Below are positions 6,798 through 14,138 of a DNA stretch of 17,262 bases, one piece after another. Source of the DNA: Gammaproteobacteria bacterium (GTDB taxonomy: Bacteria > Pseudomonadota > Gammaproteobacteria > DSM-16500); assembly GCA_021323555.1 (NCBI GenBank), contig JAJONP010000071.1:1-17262 (forward strand). Direction: 5' to 3'. The notes beneath the pieces were generated by a model. It saw nothing but the letters and a program-made list of their open reading frames with translations, searched no databases and was not told where the DNA came from. Made by a program: the position numbers and the translations under genes. Position 1 is the first letter of the stretch, and each line of letters begins with the position of its first letter.

Positions 6798-6938
6798 CTT
6801 TACGCAAAAAGTCCGGATTTGGCCAATCTCGTGCGAAAATTTTATAAAAATAGCGCAGCATACACTTGTATGTGAGCACATTTTTATAAAATTTTCGCAC
6901 GAGATTGGCCAAATACGGACACACTTACTTGTGTAAAG
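6798..6938. repeat. 141-bp long palindrome (MITE-like or bidirectional terminator)
   Basis: Arms 6812-6851 and 6880-6919 are reverse complements over 40 bp with a single mismatch. A further six base pairs (CTTTAC 6798-6803 with GTAAAG 6933-6938) extend the structure across an unequal internal loop. The 28-bp centre carries a small hairpin, CATAC/GTATG. The arms contain TTGGCCAA and AAAATTTTATAAAAAT. One edge directly abuts the stop codon of the 58-aa minus-strand gene, and the other lies just after the plus-strand terminator. No open reading frame is inside. It could be a miniature inverted-repeat element, a REP-like unit or a strong terminator for both strands. No clear target-site duplication is visible. 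Confidence 0.8.
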
Positions 6939-7115
6939 CTAGCTGATTGCAGCGGGTGCATTCAGCACATCCTGCCCGCCATACAGGATATTTTTAGTGC
7001 CTTGCGGTGTAGTAGAGATTGTTGATTTCATTGCTTCGTTAAGATCATTGATGGATACAGCAGAAACAGATAGACTTAAAAATAACATAACTAAAAAAAG
7101 AATAAGTTTTTGCAT
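6939..7115 (-). CDS. Small secreted peptide precursor, 58 aa
   Basis: Translated on the minus strand from ATG 7115 to TAG 6939. The start MQKLILFLVMLFLSLSVSA is a textbook Sec signal peptide: one Lys, a hydrophobic core and S-V-S-A at the cleavage site, predicted after residue 19. The mature part would be about 39 residues, VSINDLNEAMKSTISTTPQG and on, ending APAAIS. It contains no cysteine and no lipobox, so a soluble periplasmic or exported peptide is expected. AGAAGG lies five bases before the ATG. A near-consensus promoter (7162-7189) lies within the end of rmuC. Start, ribosome binding site, promoter and signal peptide together make this a real gene despite its length. The family is unknown, and the gene ends exactly at the edge of the long palindrome. 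Confidence 0.7.
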   Translation of the reverse strand: MQKLILFLVMLFLSLSVSAVSINDLNEAMKSTISTTPQGTKNILYGGQDVLNAPAAIS

Positions 7116-7161
7116 TTTTGCCTTCTCTTTTCCTCAAATGGGTTACAATAAATTTAAACAT

Positions 7162-7189
7162 ATTATACTTGATCAGCAGGCTCATTCAA
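7162..7189 (-). promoter_or_regulatory. Promoter for the 58-aa secreted peptide gene
   Basis: On the minus strand TTGAAT (7189-7184), a 16-bp spacer and a perfect TATAAT (7167-7162) overlap the last codons of rmuC. The -10 ends 46 bp before the ATG at 7115, so the expected leader is about 40 bases. This lets the small gene be expressed independently of zapD-rmuC. Confidence 0.6.
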
Positions 7190-8239
7190 CTGGTTATTTT
7201 CAAAATCCACGCCGTTTAACTCAACTTGTTCAATTTGTCCAAAGCGTTTCGTAATTTTTCTGGCGGAAGTATGGACTTGCTCAGCGTCAGAATGGGCTTG
7301 AGCAATATGTTGCGTTAAAGTATCCATCCGTTTCTGGAAACGGCCAAAATCAGCTGCCAGGAGGTGTAAATGTTGTTGAATAATATGGACTTGTTGGCGT
7401 GTGGCAGCATCTTTTAAGACAGCGCGAGCCGTTGTTAAAATAGCCATCATAGTCGTAGGAGAGACGAGCCAAACTTTAGAACGATGTGCGATTTCAACCA
7501 AATCGGGATAACGCGCATGAATTTCAGCAAAGACAGCTTCTGCGGGTATAAACATGACAGCACCATCTGCTGTTTCTCCCAGGATAATATATTTTTCCGC
7601 AATATCTTGAATATGTTTGCGAATATCTATTTTAAATTGTTGCTCTATCTGTCGTCGCTCCCCTTCAGCAAGCGTGGAATTCATAAGAAGGCGAAAATTT
7701 TCAAGTGGAAATTTTGCATCAACAACAATATTTCCAGTGGGTTCGGGTAGTAATAAAAAACAATCAGCTCGTTTTCCATTGCTCAACGTATGTTGAAAAG
7801 AACAATGTTGTTCGGGGATAACATTTCGAATAAGGGCAGATAATTGAACTTCGCCAAAAGTGCCACGTGAATGTTTATCACTTAGAATTTCTTGCAAACT
7901 CACGATACTGCTGGAAAGTTCCGCCATTTTTTTCTGGGCAGCATCAATGAGTGCGAGTCGTTGAATGACATTGCCAAATGTTTCTGTGGTTTTCTCAAAG
8001 CCTTCTGAAAGACGTTTTTCAACTTGATTATTAATTTCTTTTAAACGTAAATCAGTTGTTTGAGTCAGGGAATCCACACGTTTTCCAACGTGTTCTGATG
8101 AGTGGACGAGAGCTTCTTGCACTTGTAGGCGTGTTTCTTGTATGCCTTTTTGTAAGGTATCTTGTAATAATTTTATAGCGAGTAGTAAAATGCCGATAAT
8201 GCCAATAAAGATAGCGATAAGAAAAATAATGGTTAGCAT
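7163..8239 (-). CDS. rmuC: RmuC family DNA recombination protein
   Basis: A 358-aa RmuC-domain protein. In E. coli RmuC limits DNA inversion at short inverted repeats and is proposed to act as a nuclease; the fold is PD-(D/E)XK-like. Residues about 2-24 (LTIIFLIAIFIGIIGILLLA) form an N-terminal membrane anchor. Residues about 25-105 are coiled coil. The RmuC domain follows, with the signatures RGTFGEVQLSALI and NIVVDAKFPLENF and the later GAVMFIPAEAVFAEI and VWLVSPTTMMAIL. It is shorter than E. coli RmuC (475 aa), mainly in coiled coil and tail. The ATG at 8239 is preferred over an in-frame TTG at 8260 because AGGA lies a few bases upstream and the TTG lies inside zapD. The gene begins 8 bp after the zapD stop, so the two are probably co-transcribed and coupled. 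Confidence 0.93.
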   Translation of the reverse strand: MLTIIFLIAIFIGIIGILLLAIKLLQDTLQKGIQETRLQVQEALVHSSEHVGKRVDSLTQTTDLRLKEINNQVEKRLSEGFEKTTETFGNVIQRLALIDAAQKKMAELSSSIVSLQEILSDKHSRGTFGEVQLSALIRNVIPEQHCSFQHTLSNGKRADCFLLLPEPTGNIVVDAKFPLENFRLLMNSTLAEGERRQIEQQFKIDIRKHIQDIAEKYIILGETADGAVMFIPAEAVFAEIHARYPDLVEIAHRSKVWLVSPTTMMAILTTARAVLKDAATRQQVHIIQQHLHLLAADFGRFQKRMDTLTQHIAQAHSDAEQVHTSARKITKRFGQIEQVELNGVDFENNQLNEPADQV

Positions 8240-8247
8240 ACTGAGTC

Positions 8248-9024
8248 CTAAGAATTGCAATGTATAAGATCAAATTGAAGATGGTTTAAATATTGCGCTG
8301 ATCTATTCTCTAATGAAGGAGAAAAAAACCGGATACTTAAAAAATGACGCCCAATACTAATTTCAGGATAAGCGGGTGCATTAGTCGGTATGCCAACGCG
8401 TATGAGTCGCAAATTAATTTGCGGATTAAGTAATTCTTGATAAAAACCATGTTCTGCCGTTTTCTGTTGTGGTTTTGAGCCATTCCCTCTAATCAGTTGT
8501 AATATAATATTCGATGCAGATCGGATTGTATCAAATTCACTGAGCCATTCGAGAAGGGTTGAGTGACGTAGAGTATCAGATTGTTGTAGCCAGTAATAAT
8601 AAAGAGGGATGTCAAAGCTACACCCGCCCCCTGGGCTGGCTAAATGCAAACGTAAATTATTCAGTAACTCAATTTCACGTAAATTGTGTCCAATTTTCTT
8701 ACCGCTATCAATGAAGCAACGTGTGAGTATATCGAGTTGGTTTAATAGAGTTGCCAATTTCTCTTGATCAATTTGCGACACATTTTGTAAGCGTGTGAGT
8801 AGTCCTTGTTGATGGCTCAATTCTTTTGCTAATTTTGCTTTTAAATCAGGCCTATCGAGTAATTGTAGTAGATGAATAATGAGCGTGACAGTGTTACGTG
8901 TGTTAGGTACTGCTTTTTCTTTAATTTGATAGTCTATTTGATAAAATAACTGCTCAAGACGCAAGCACACTCGAATCAATTCGTTCAGGGGTTGCTCATA
9001 AATAATCATAGTATTCGTATTCAT
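8248..9024 (-). CDS. zapD: Cell division protein ZapD (DUF1342)
   Basis: A 258-aa cytoplasmic FtsZ-binding protein that cross-links FtsZ filaments in the Z ring. Matches to E. coli ZapD run along the length: EQPLNELIRVCLRLEQLF at the start, then IGHNLREIELLNNLRLHLA, the hallmark SPGGGCSFDIPLYYYWLQ, LQLIRGNG, and the C-terminal ISIGRHFLSIRFFSP. Length is close to the family norm (247 aa). The start is ATG 9024, which aligns with known N-termini; an in-frame TTG at 9045 is less likely. No strong Shine-Dalgarno is visible, and TATAATC lies only a few bases before the ATG. zapD often sits beside coaE and yacG, but here it is followed by rmuC and preceded by deoC on the same strand, so the usual cluster has been broken. 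Confidence 0.93.
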   Translation of the reverse strand: MNTNTMIIYEQPLNELIRVCLRLEQLFYQIDYQIKEKAVPNTRNTVTLIIHLLQLLDRPDLKAKLAKELSHQQGLLTRLQNVSQIDQEKLATLLNQLDILTRCFIDSGKKIGHNLREIELLNNLRLHLASPGGGCSFDIPLYYYWLQQSDTLRHSTLLEWLSEFDTIRSASNIILQLIRGNGSKPQQKTAEHGFYQELLNPQINLRLIRVGIPTNAPAYPEISIGRHFLSIRFFSPSLENRSAQYLNHLQFDLIHCNS

Positions 9025-9083
9025 TTTTTGATTATAACCCAGCAAGTCTTTTAAGAAATAGAATAATGTAGTATTTTGAAGGC

Positions 9084-9139
9084 GTTTATTTATTAACTGT
9101 GTGGTTCCCGCAAAGGGGGAATGACACAGTTAAATAAAC
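9084..9139. terminator. Hairpin at the deoC 3' end (possible terminator)
   Basis: TTAACTGTGT (9093-9102) and ACACAGTTAA (9124-9133) are perfect complements. An outer GTTTATT/AATAAAC stem extends them with a three-base bulge. Inside, TTCCC (9105-9109) pairs with GGGAA (9117-9121). The structure includes the deoC stop codon and separates deoC from zapD. Reading out of deoC it is not followed by a convincing T run, so it may be a processing or stabilising hairpin rather than an intrinsic terminator. Confidence 0.4.
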
Positions 9140-9864
9140 ATTCTTTGTATTTCCTCTAAAAGTTGACTAGTGCCGATGCGAAAAACAGTGGGGCATACCC
9201 ATTTATCCCCCATCATTTCACGCGCCAGCTTTATATAAGAAAGAGATTGACTGACCGTGCGAATTCCACCCGATATTTTTAACCCGACATGCCTATTAGC
9301 TTCGTCTTTTAGAGTCGTTAAAATAATTCTTGCAGCTTCCAGAGTGGCTCCTTGCTTTGTTTTACCCGTTGAGGTTTTAATAAAATCAGCTCCTGCCTGA
9401 ATAACATCTTGAGTGATTGTTTTGATTAACTCAGGGGAAGGTAATTGGCCAGTTTCAATAATGACTTTTAATTTGAGAGGATGGCTGCAAAGCATTTTGG
9501 CTTTGATAATAAACTCCAGCGCTTTTGTTTGTTCACCTTGAAGATAGGCGTGATATGGAAAGACCATATCAATTTCATCCGCGCCTTCAGCAAGTACTGT
9601 CTCAATTTCGTGAAGCGTATCGAGCAGTGTGCCATCGCCATTTGGAAAATTAACAACGGTATCTATTTTGATGGCTGTTTTTTTAAGTGTGCTTATTGCC
9701 AGTTTTACAAATTTGGGATATACACAAACAGAAGCCACATCTCCGAAAGGTGTTTGTGCTTTCTGGCAAAGCGTAATAATGGACTTTTCATCATCATCTG
9801 CGTTTAAACTGGTTAAATCGAGTAATGGAACCATATTAAGAATAGCTTGATTTTGGCAGGGCAT
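9130..9864 (-). CDS. deoC: Deoxyribose-phosphate aldolase
   Basis: A 244-aa class I aldolase splitting 2-deoxyribose 5-phosphate into glyceraldehyde 3-phosphate and acetaldehyde in deoxynucleoside catabolism. It follows E. coli DeoC throughout: LLDLTSLNADDDE at the start, TVVNFPNGDG, then EIDMVFPY with the proton-relay Asp99. KVIIETGQL follows, then the Schiff-base lysine Lys163 in DFIKTSTGK, and Lys196 in GLKISGGIRT (GVKPAGGVRT in E. coli). All catalytic residues are kept, so an active enzyme is expected. It is slightly shorter than the E. coli protein (259 aa). An AAGGAA sequence lies about ten bases before the chosen ATG. No deoA/deoB/deoD neighbours are present, so it is not part of a classical deo operon. 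It is divergent from ampG, with an 88-bp gap holding a small palindrome. Confidence 0.95.
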   Translation of the reverse strand: MPCQNQAILNMVPLLDLTSLNADDDEKSIITLCQKAQTPFGDVASVCVYPKFVKLAISTLKKTAIKIDTVVNFPNGDGTLLDTLHEIETVLAEGADEIDMVFPYHAYLQGEQTKALEFIIKAKMLCSHPLKLKVIIETGQLPSPELIKTITQDVIQAGADFIKTSTGKTKQGATLEAARIILTTLKDEANRHVGLKISGGIRTVSQSLSYIKLAREMMGDKWVCPTVFRIGTSQLLEEIQRMFI

Positions 9865-9899
9865 TATGTCGGGTTCCTTATGTTATTTTGCTATTTATT

Positions 9900-9917
9900 T
9901 TAGCACCATCATGCTAA
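9900..9917. promoter_or_regulatory. Palindrome in the deoC-ampG divergent gap
   Basis: TTAGCA (9900-9905) and TGCTAA (9912-9917) form a perfect 6-bp inverted repeat around six bases. It lies 36 bp from each of the two start codons, the place expected for a shared operator. No family of regulator can be named. Confidence 0.35.
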
Positions 9918-9952
9918 CATTAAGAAACTCTTTATATACAAGGCGTTAAGTA

Positions 9953-11185
9953 ATGTTTTCACAGTATATTAAAAACCGAAATATTTTAGCGGTATTATTA
10001 CTGGGATTTTCATCAGGATTACCGTTAGCGTTGACAGGCGCAACGCTACAAGCCTGGTTTACGCAAGCGGGAGTGAATATTGTCACCATTGGGGCTTTTT
10101 CTTTAGTCGGTTTACCGTATATTTGGAAAGTATTGTGGGCTCCTGTATTAGATCGTTTTGTGCCGCCCTTATGGGGAAGACGACGAGGGTGGATACTGAT
10201 TACCCAGCTTGGATTATGTGTGATGTTATTCGCGCTAGCACAAATGAATCCACAAACACAGCCAGCATTGATAGGTATATTGGCATTAGTTATTGCTTTT
10301 ATTTCAGCTTCACAAGATATTGCGATTGATGCGTATCGAACAGATATTTTATTGCCTGATGAGCGAGGGTTAGGAGCGGCAGCTTCTATGTTTTCTTATC
10401 GCATTGCGATGTTAATCTCAGGTGGGCTTGCTCTTGTTTTTGCTGACCATTTTGGGTGGCGATTGACGTATGAGCTCATGGCGGTGTTGATAGGTATTTC
10501 TATTATTTCAACGTATTTTTCGCCAGAAATATCGGATGCAATTCAAGCGCCAAAGACTTTTTTAGACGCAGTTCAAAAGCCCATTATTAATTTATTTAAA
10601 CGTGAAAAAATCGGTATTATTATTTTATTTATTATGTTCTATAAATTCGGTGATGCAGTTGCATTAGCCTTAATGAGTAATTTTTTATTGCATGGGCTCG
10701 GTTTTTCTTTAACGGCCGTTGGAGTAGCACATAAGACTGTTGGATTATTTGCGACTATTGCGGGTGCTTTCTTGGGAGGTGCTTTACTCACGCGAGTAAG
10801 TTTATTTCGTGCTTTATTTTTATTTGGATTGTTCCAAGCCTTTTCTAATTTAATGTTTATGTTCCTGGCTATCGTGGGAAAAAATGATGTGTTGATGGTA
10901 AGCTCTATCTTTATTGAGGCTTTTTGCAGTGGCATGGGTACTGCAGCATTTTCAGCTTTTTTAATGGCATTGTGTGATCCTCATTATACAGCAACGCAGT
11001 TTGCTTTTTTTTCAGGGGTAGCTGTATTGGGTCGTGTATTAATAGGGCCTATCGCAGGATTGATGGTTGTTTATATGGGTTGGGTGAATTACTTTGCTTG
11101 GTCTTTTATTTTATCGGTACCCGGTATTTTGTTATTATTTACATTACGCAATAGAGTGAGCTTAAATGAAGCTAAAATTATTTAG
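9953..11185 (+). CDS. ampG: AmpG-like muropeptide permease (MFS)
   Basis: A 410-aa inner-membrane transporter of the AmpG branch of the major facilitator superfamily. It imports anhydro-muropeptides released by peptidoglycan turnover for recycling. The AmpG hallmark FSSGLPLALTGATLQAWF forms the first membrane helix region. The loop 2-3 motif is represented by WAPVLDRFVPPLWGRRRGW, and SQDIAIDAYRTDIL in helix 4 to 5 is typical of AmpG. About 12 hydrophobic segments are present and the length is close to the short AmpG type. AAGG lies about nine bases before the ATG. The last 20 bp overlap the start of the mechanosensitive channel gene, so the two are probably one transcript. No ampC, ampD or ampR is nearby, so a role in beta-lactamase induction cannot be inferred. 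Confidence 0.9.
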   Translation: MFSQYIKNRNILAVLLLGFSSGLPLALTGATLQAWFTQAGVNIVTIGAFSLVGLPYIWKVLWAPVLDRFVPPLWGRRRGWILITQLGLCVMLFALAQMNPQTQPALIGILALVIAFISASQDIAIDAYRTDILLPDERGLGAAASMFSYRIAMLISGGLALVFADHFGWRLTYELMAVLIGISIISTYFSPEISDAIQAPKTFLDAVQKPIINLFKREKIGIIILFIMFYKFGDAVALALMSNFLLHGLGFSLTAVGVAHKTVGLFATIAGAFLGGALLTRVSLFRALFLFGLFQAFSNLMFMFLAIVGKNDVLMVSSIFIEAFCSGMGTAAFSAFLMALCDPHYTATQFAFFSGVAVLGRVLIGPIAGLMVVYMGWVNYFAWSFILSVPGILLLFTLRNRVSLNEAKII

Positions 11186-14120
11186 TCTCAAAATCTTATT
11201 GATCGTTAGCTTATACTCGCTATGTATCGCTGCAGGGGCAACAGACACAATAGGTTTAGATAAATCAAAAGTCGTTGAGCAGCAAATAGAACTTGTTAAG
11301 AATAGACTTGTTCAAGCGAAAATTGAGTTAGCAAATTTACAAAAACAGAAAAATCCCAAAATCGTTACATTAAATACGTCTACACAGTCAACAGATTATA
11401 TTAATAAACAATGGCTCAATTGGGCCAAGTTGAATGCTGAAGCTGCACAATCCAATTTAGACGGCATCCAGATTGAACTAGTTGAGTCCCAGCAACGGAT
11501 GGATCTTATTTCAAAAGACATAGAAACGATAACAGAGCAGCTCAATGCATTTGACATGTTTGGCATAAAAGATACGCATAATAATACGCCTGCATTAAGG
11601 GCGAGATTAGCTTATCAAAAATCACTTTTTCAGCTTGAAAAAACTCACTTGGATTATTTGCAAAAACTGGAAAAAACGACCGAGGGCATCTTACAATTTT
11701 ATAATGATAGCTATGCGAGTATAGAAGCGCTACTGAAATCACGTACTTTAATGCAATTGAAAGAGCGCCAGGCAAAATCTGAAATGGATTATCAACATCA
11801 GCAAGCAGTTTGGCTCCAGCGATTAAATGAGTTGCATGAAGAACTTGCTCAGCAAGATCATACTCAGCTAACAGAGACACCAGGATTTTCCAAATTAGAA
11901 AATCAAATTTTTTATGCAAATGAGAATGTTAATTTGCTTTATATGAAGATGTTGGTTGCGCGTTATCAAGATCAAATCCAGCAATTAAAAGTATCAGTTT
12001 CACGCAGTACATCGATTGCATTACTTAATAAAGTAAGCGAAAAAACACAGATTTTAAGTAAGCAACTGACGCGTGTAAATACCTTGTTGTCAACGCGTAT
12101 TGCTCTTTTAGAAAAACGCCAACAGTTTCACTCGCAAACGAGGGTGGAAGATACTGCTTTAGAAAATCAATATAAAATAGCCAATCAAAATATAGAGAAT
12201 TTAACAAACATGCTGCTTACGTTTCGCGTTTCTTTAGATCAGGCGATGAAGCAAGCATTATCTGCTCGTCAAGGATTTTTTGGTTTAGGTGCGGAAACGT
12301 GGCGAGCTTTATGCAATCAAATAATCCTGGTGCCAGGGCTAACTTTCCAAATGTTCAAGAGTCTTTCGCAAACAGTGGCACAGTCATTTTATGTAAAAAA
12401 TATTACAGGATGGTTGTTTTTAATTTTTTGTGAAATTCTTTGGTATATTTTATTTTATTTTTTCAGTCGTTTTTTATCGAGAATACTTTTATCGATCCCA
12501 GATCATGCGCTGGGACACATTAGCTTGAAATGGTTAAGTATTAAATTGCTTCACCGTACATTATTGGATATAGCAGTACTCGGTAATATTTTTTGGGTTT
12601 TTTTGCTTAATAAAATCCCATCACAAAATTTTAATTTTATTATTTATGTAGGGAGTGTATGGTTACTTTTTAAAGCGGTTATTACGATTGCGCGGCTTTG
12701 TTTAGTTGAAACTGTGCATGACCGCGCGGGTCACGATGTACGTTTGTTTTATCGTTTAAAATGGATGTTATGGATTGGTGGTGTGATTACAGCGTTAACA
12801 GTGTTTCTTTATCAACTTCCTCTGATTGAAACGCAAGATTTTTTTTATCGTTTATTTTTATTGTTCCTCGTGGTTGTCTCCATTTTTTTGCTGCGTGCGC
12901 ACGAAGTTTTTACAGGGCTCATTTTATTGCATATTGACGAACATAGAACGTATTTTAGAAGAGTCGTGCGTTTGCTAGTTGTTTTGTTTCCTCTGGTTTT
13001 ATTAGTTAATTCAGCGATAGGGTTTTTTGGATTTATTAATTTTGTACTATCTGTTTATTGGTATGAAGGTATTTTTTTAGTGGTGTTAGTAGGTTATTTG
13101 TGGGTGAGAGGATTATTTTTTGATGTCATGGAATATTTTTCACATTTATTAATTCGACATGTAGCGAATGGGTGGCTATGGACGGAAGCTTTCCTAAAAC
13201 CTATCAATAAAATATTTCAGGTCCTTTTATTTTTTGGCGCGTGGGTTGTTTTATTTTTTATCTATGGCTGGGACCGTCAATCATTAGTTGTTTTGAAACT
13301 GGATCGATTATTGCATTATCATTTGTTTGATATTTTAAAAACGAGTATTACTTTTTTAAGTATCATAGAGTTAATTATTATTATTTCTTTATTATATTGG
13401 GCTGCGCGTTGGACACGTGAATTTGTCTATCGTTTTTTATTATCGCGTACTAAAGATTTGGGTGTGCGTAATAGTATTGCGATTTTAAGCCAATATATGA
13501 TGATTTTAGTAGGCGTATTCATAGGGCTACGTGTATTAGGCATTGATTTCGGTGCTTTGACTGTTGTGGCAGGTGCACTCGCATTTGGTATTGGCTTAGG
13601 GCTGCGTGATTTAGCCAATAATTTTGCGTGTGGTTTTTTATTATTATTTGAGCGGCCATTGCGTGTAGGTGATACCGTCAGTATTAATGATATAGAAGGC
13701 GATGTGATGCATATGGGCGGACGAGCAGTCACTATTCGCACATTTGACCACATGGAATTTGTTGTGCCGAATACAGAAATTTTTAACAAAAATTTTATCA
13801 ATTGGACAGCCAAAGATTATATCGTACGAACTGTTATTGCCATTAAAATTAATCGCCTTGATGATCCGCATGAGGTGCAAGAATTGATTTATAAGACATT
13901 GAGCAATCATAAAGATGTATTGAGCGATCCTATACCAGAAGTGTTTTTGAAAGAATTGGCAGGAGATTTAATTGAATTTGAGGTGCGTTATTATATTAAC
14001 CTGCGTCAAGTGGTATCGCGTGTGAGCGTACGTTCAGATGTATTAATGGCGATATGGGATATGTTTAAGCAACATGGCATCCAGCCACCGTATCCGCATC
14101 ACGAGGTGCATATTCAATAA
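11166..14120 (+). CDS. Large MscS-family mechanosensitive channel (MscK/MscM type)
   Basis: A 984-aa channel, shorter than E. coli MscK (1120) and MscM (1107) but with the same plan. A signal peptide (MKLKLFSLKILLIVSLYSLC, cleavage near AAGA) leads into a periplasmic coiled-coil domain of about 370 residues (INKQWLNWAKLNAEAAQSNL and similar). About eight to ten membrane helices follow from near residue 410. The conserved MscS core comes last. The pore helix is AGALAFGIGLGLRDLANNFA near 800. The beta domain is ERPLRVGDTVSINDIEGDV with VTIRTFDHMEFVVPNTEIF, and the C-terminal alpha/beta domain ends at HEVHIQ. It gates to release solutes on hypo-osmotic shock. The ATG overlaps ampG by 20 bp, with GAGTGAG before it, giving translational coupling between peptidoglycan recycling and osmotic protection. 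The converging neighbour ends 18 bp downstream. Confidence 0.92.
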   Translation: MKLKLFSLKILLIVSLYSLCIAAGATDTIGLDKSKVVEQQIELVKNRLVQAKIELANLQKQKNPKIVTLNTSTQSTDYINKQWLNWAKLNAEAAQSNLDGIQIELVESQQRMDLISKDIETITEQLNAFDMFGIKDTHNNTPALRARLAYQKSLFQLEKTHLDYLQKLEKTTEGILQFYNDSYASIEALLKSRTLMQLKERQAKSEMDYQHQQAVWLQRLNELHEELAQQDHTQLTETPGFSKLENQIFYANENVNLLYMKMLVARYQDQIQQLKVSVSRSTSIALLNKVSEKTQILSKQLTRVNTLLSTRIALLEKRQQFHSQTRVEDTALENQYKIANQNIENLTNMLLTFRVSLDQAMKQALSARQGFFGLGAETWRALCNQIILVPGLTFQMFKSLSQTVAQSFYVKNITGWLFLIFCEILWYILFYFFSRFLSRILLSIPDHALGHISLKWLSIKLLHRTLLDIAVLGNIFWVFLLNKIPSQNFNFIIYVGSVWLLFKAVITIARLCLVETVHDRAGHDVRLFYRLKWMLWIGGVITALTVFLYQLPLIETQDFFYRLFLLFLVVVSIFLLRAHEVFTGLILLHIDEHRTYFRRVVRLLVVLFPLVLLVNSAIGFFGFINFVLSVYWYEGIFLVVLVGYLWVRGLFFDVMEYFSHLLIRHVANGWLWTEAFLKPINKIFQVLLFFGAWVVLFFIYGWDRQSLVVLKLDRLLHYHLFDILKTSITFLSIIELIIIISLLYWAARWTREFVYRFLLSRTKDLGVRNSIAILSQYMMILVGVFIGLRVLGIDFGALTVVAGALAFGIGLGLRDLANNFACGFLLLFERPLRVGDTVSINDIEGDVMHMGGRAVTIRTFDHMEFVVPNTEIFNKNFINWTAKDYIVRTVIAIKINRLDDPHEVQELIYKTLSNHKDVLSDPIPEVFLKELAGDLIEFEVRYYINLRQVVSRVSVRSDVLMAIWDMFKQHGIQPPYPHHEVHIQ

Positions 14121-14138
14121 CACGATAAAAATGTTCTA

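Noticed and set aside
6714..6938. An sRNA gene or CRISPR-like array in the gap
   Set aside because: The repeats are one large inverted pair, not regularly spaced direct repeats, and no convincing promoter reads into the palindrome to define an RNA gene.
8240..8260. TTG start at 8260 for rmuC
   Set aside because: The ATG at 8239 has AGGA before it, keeps the membrane anchor at the extreme N-terminus and avoids overlap with zapD.
9025..9045. TTG start at 9045 for zapD
   Set aside because: The ATG at 9024 aligns with the usual ZapD N-terminus; the extra seven residues have no counterpart in E. coli ZapD.
9481..9850. Plus-strand frames inside deoC
   Set aside because: They are antisense shadows of a gene whose catalytic residues are all in place.
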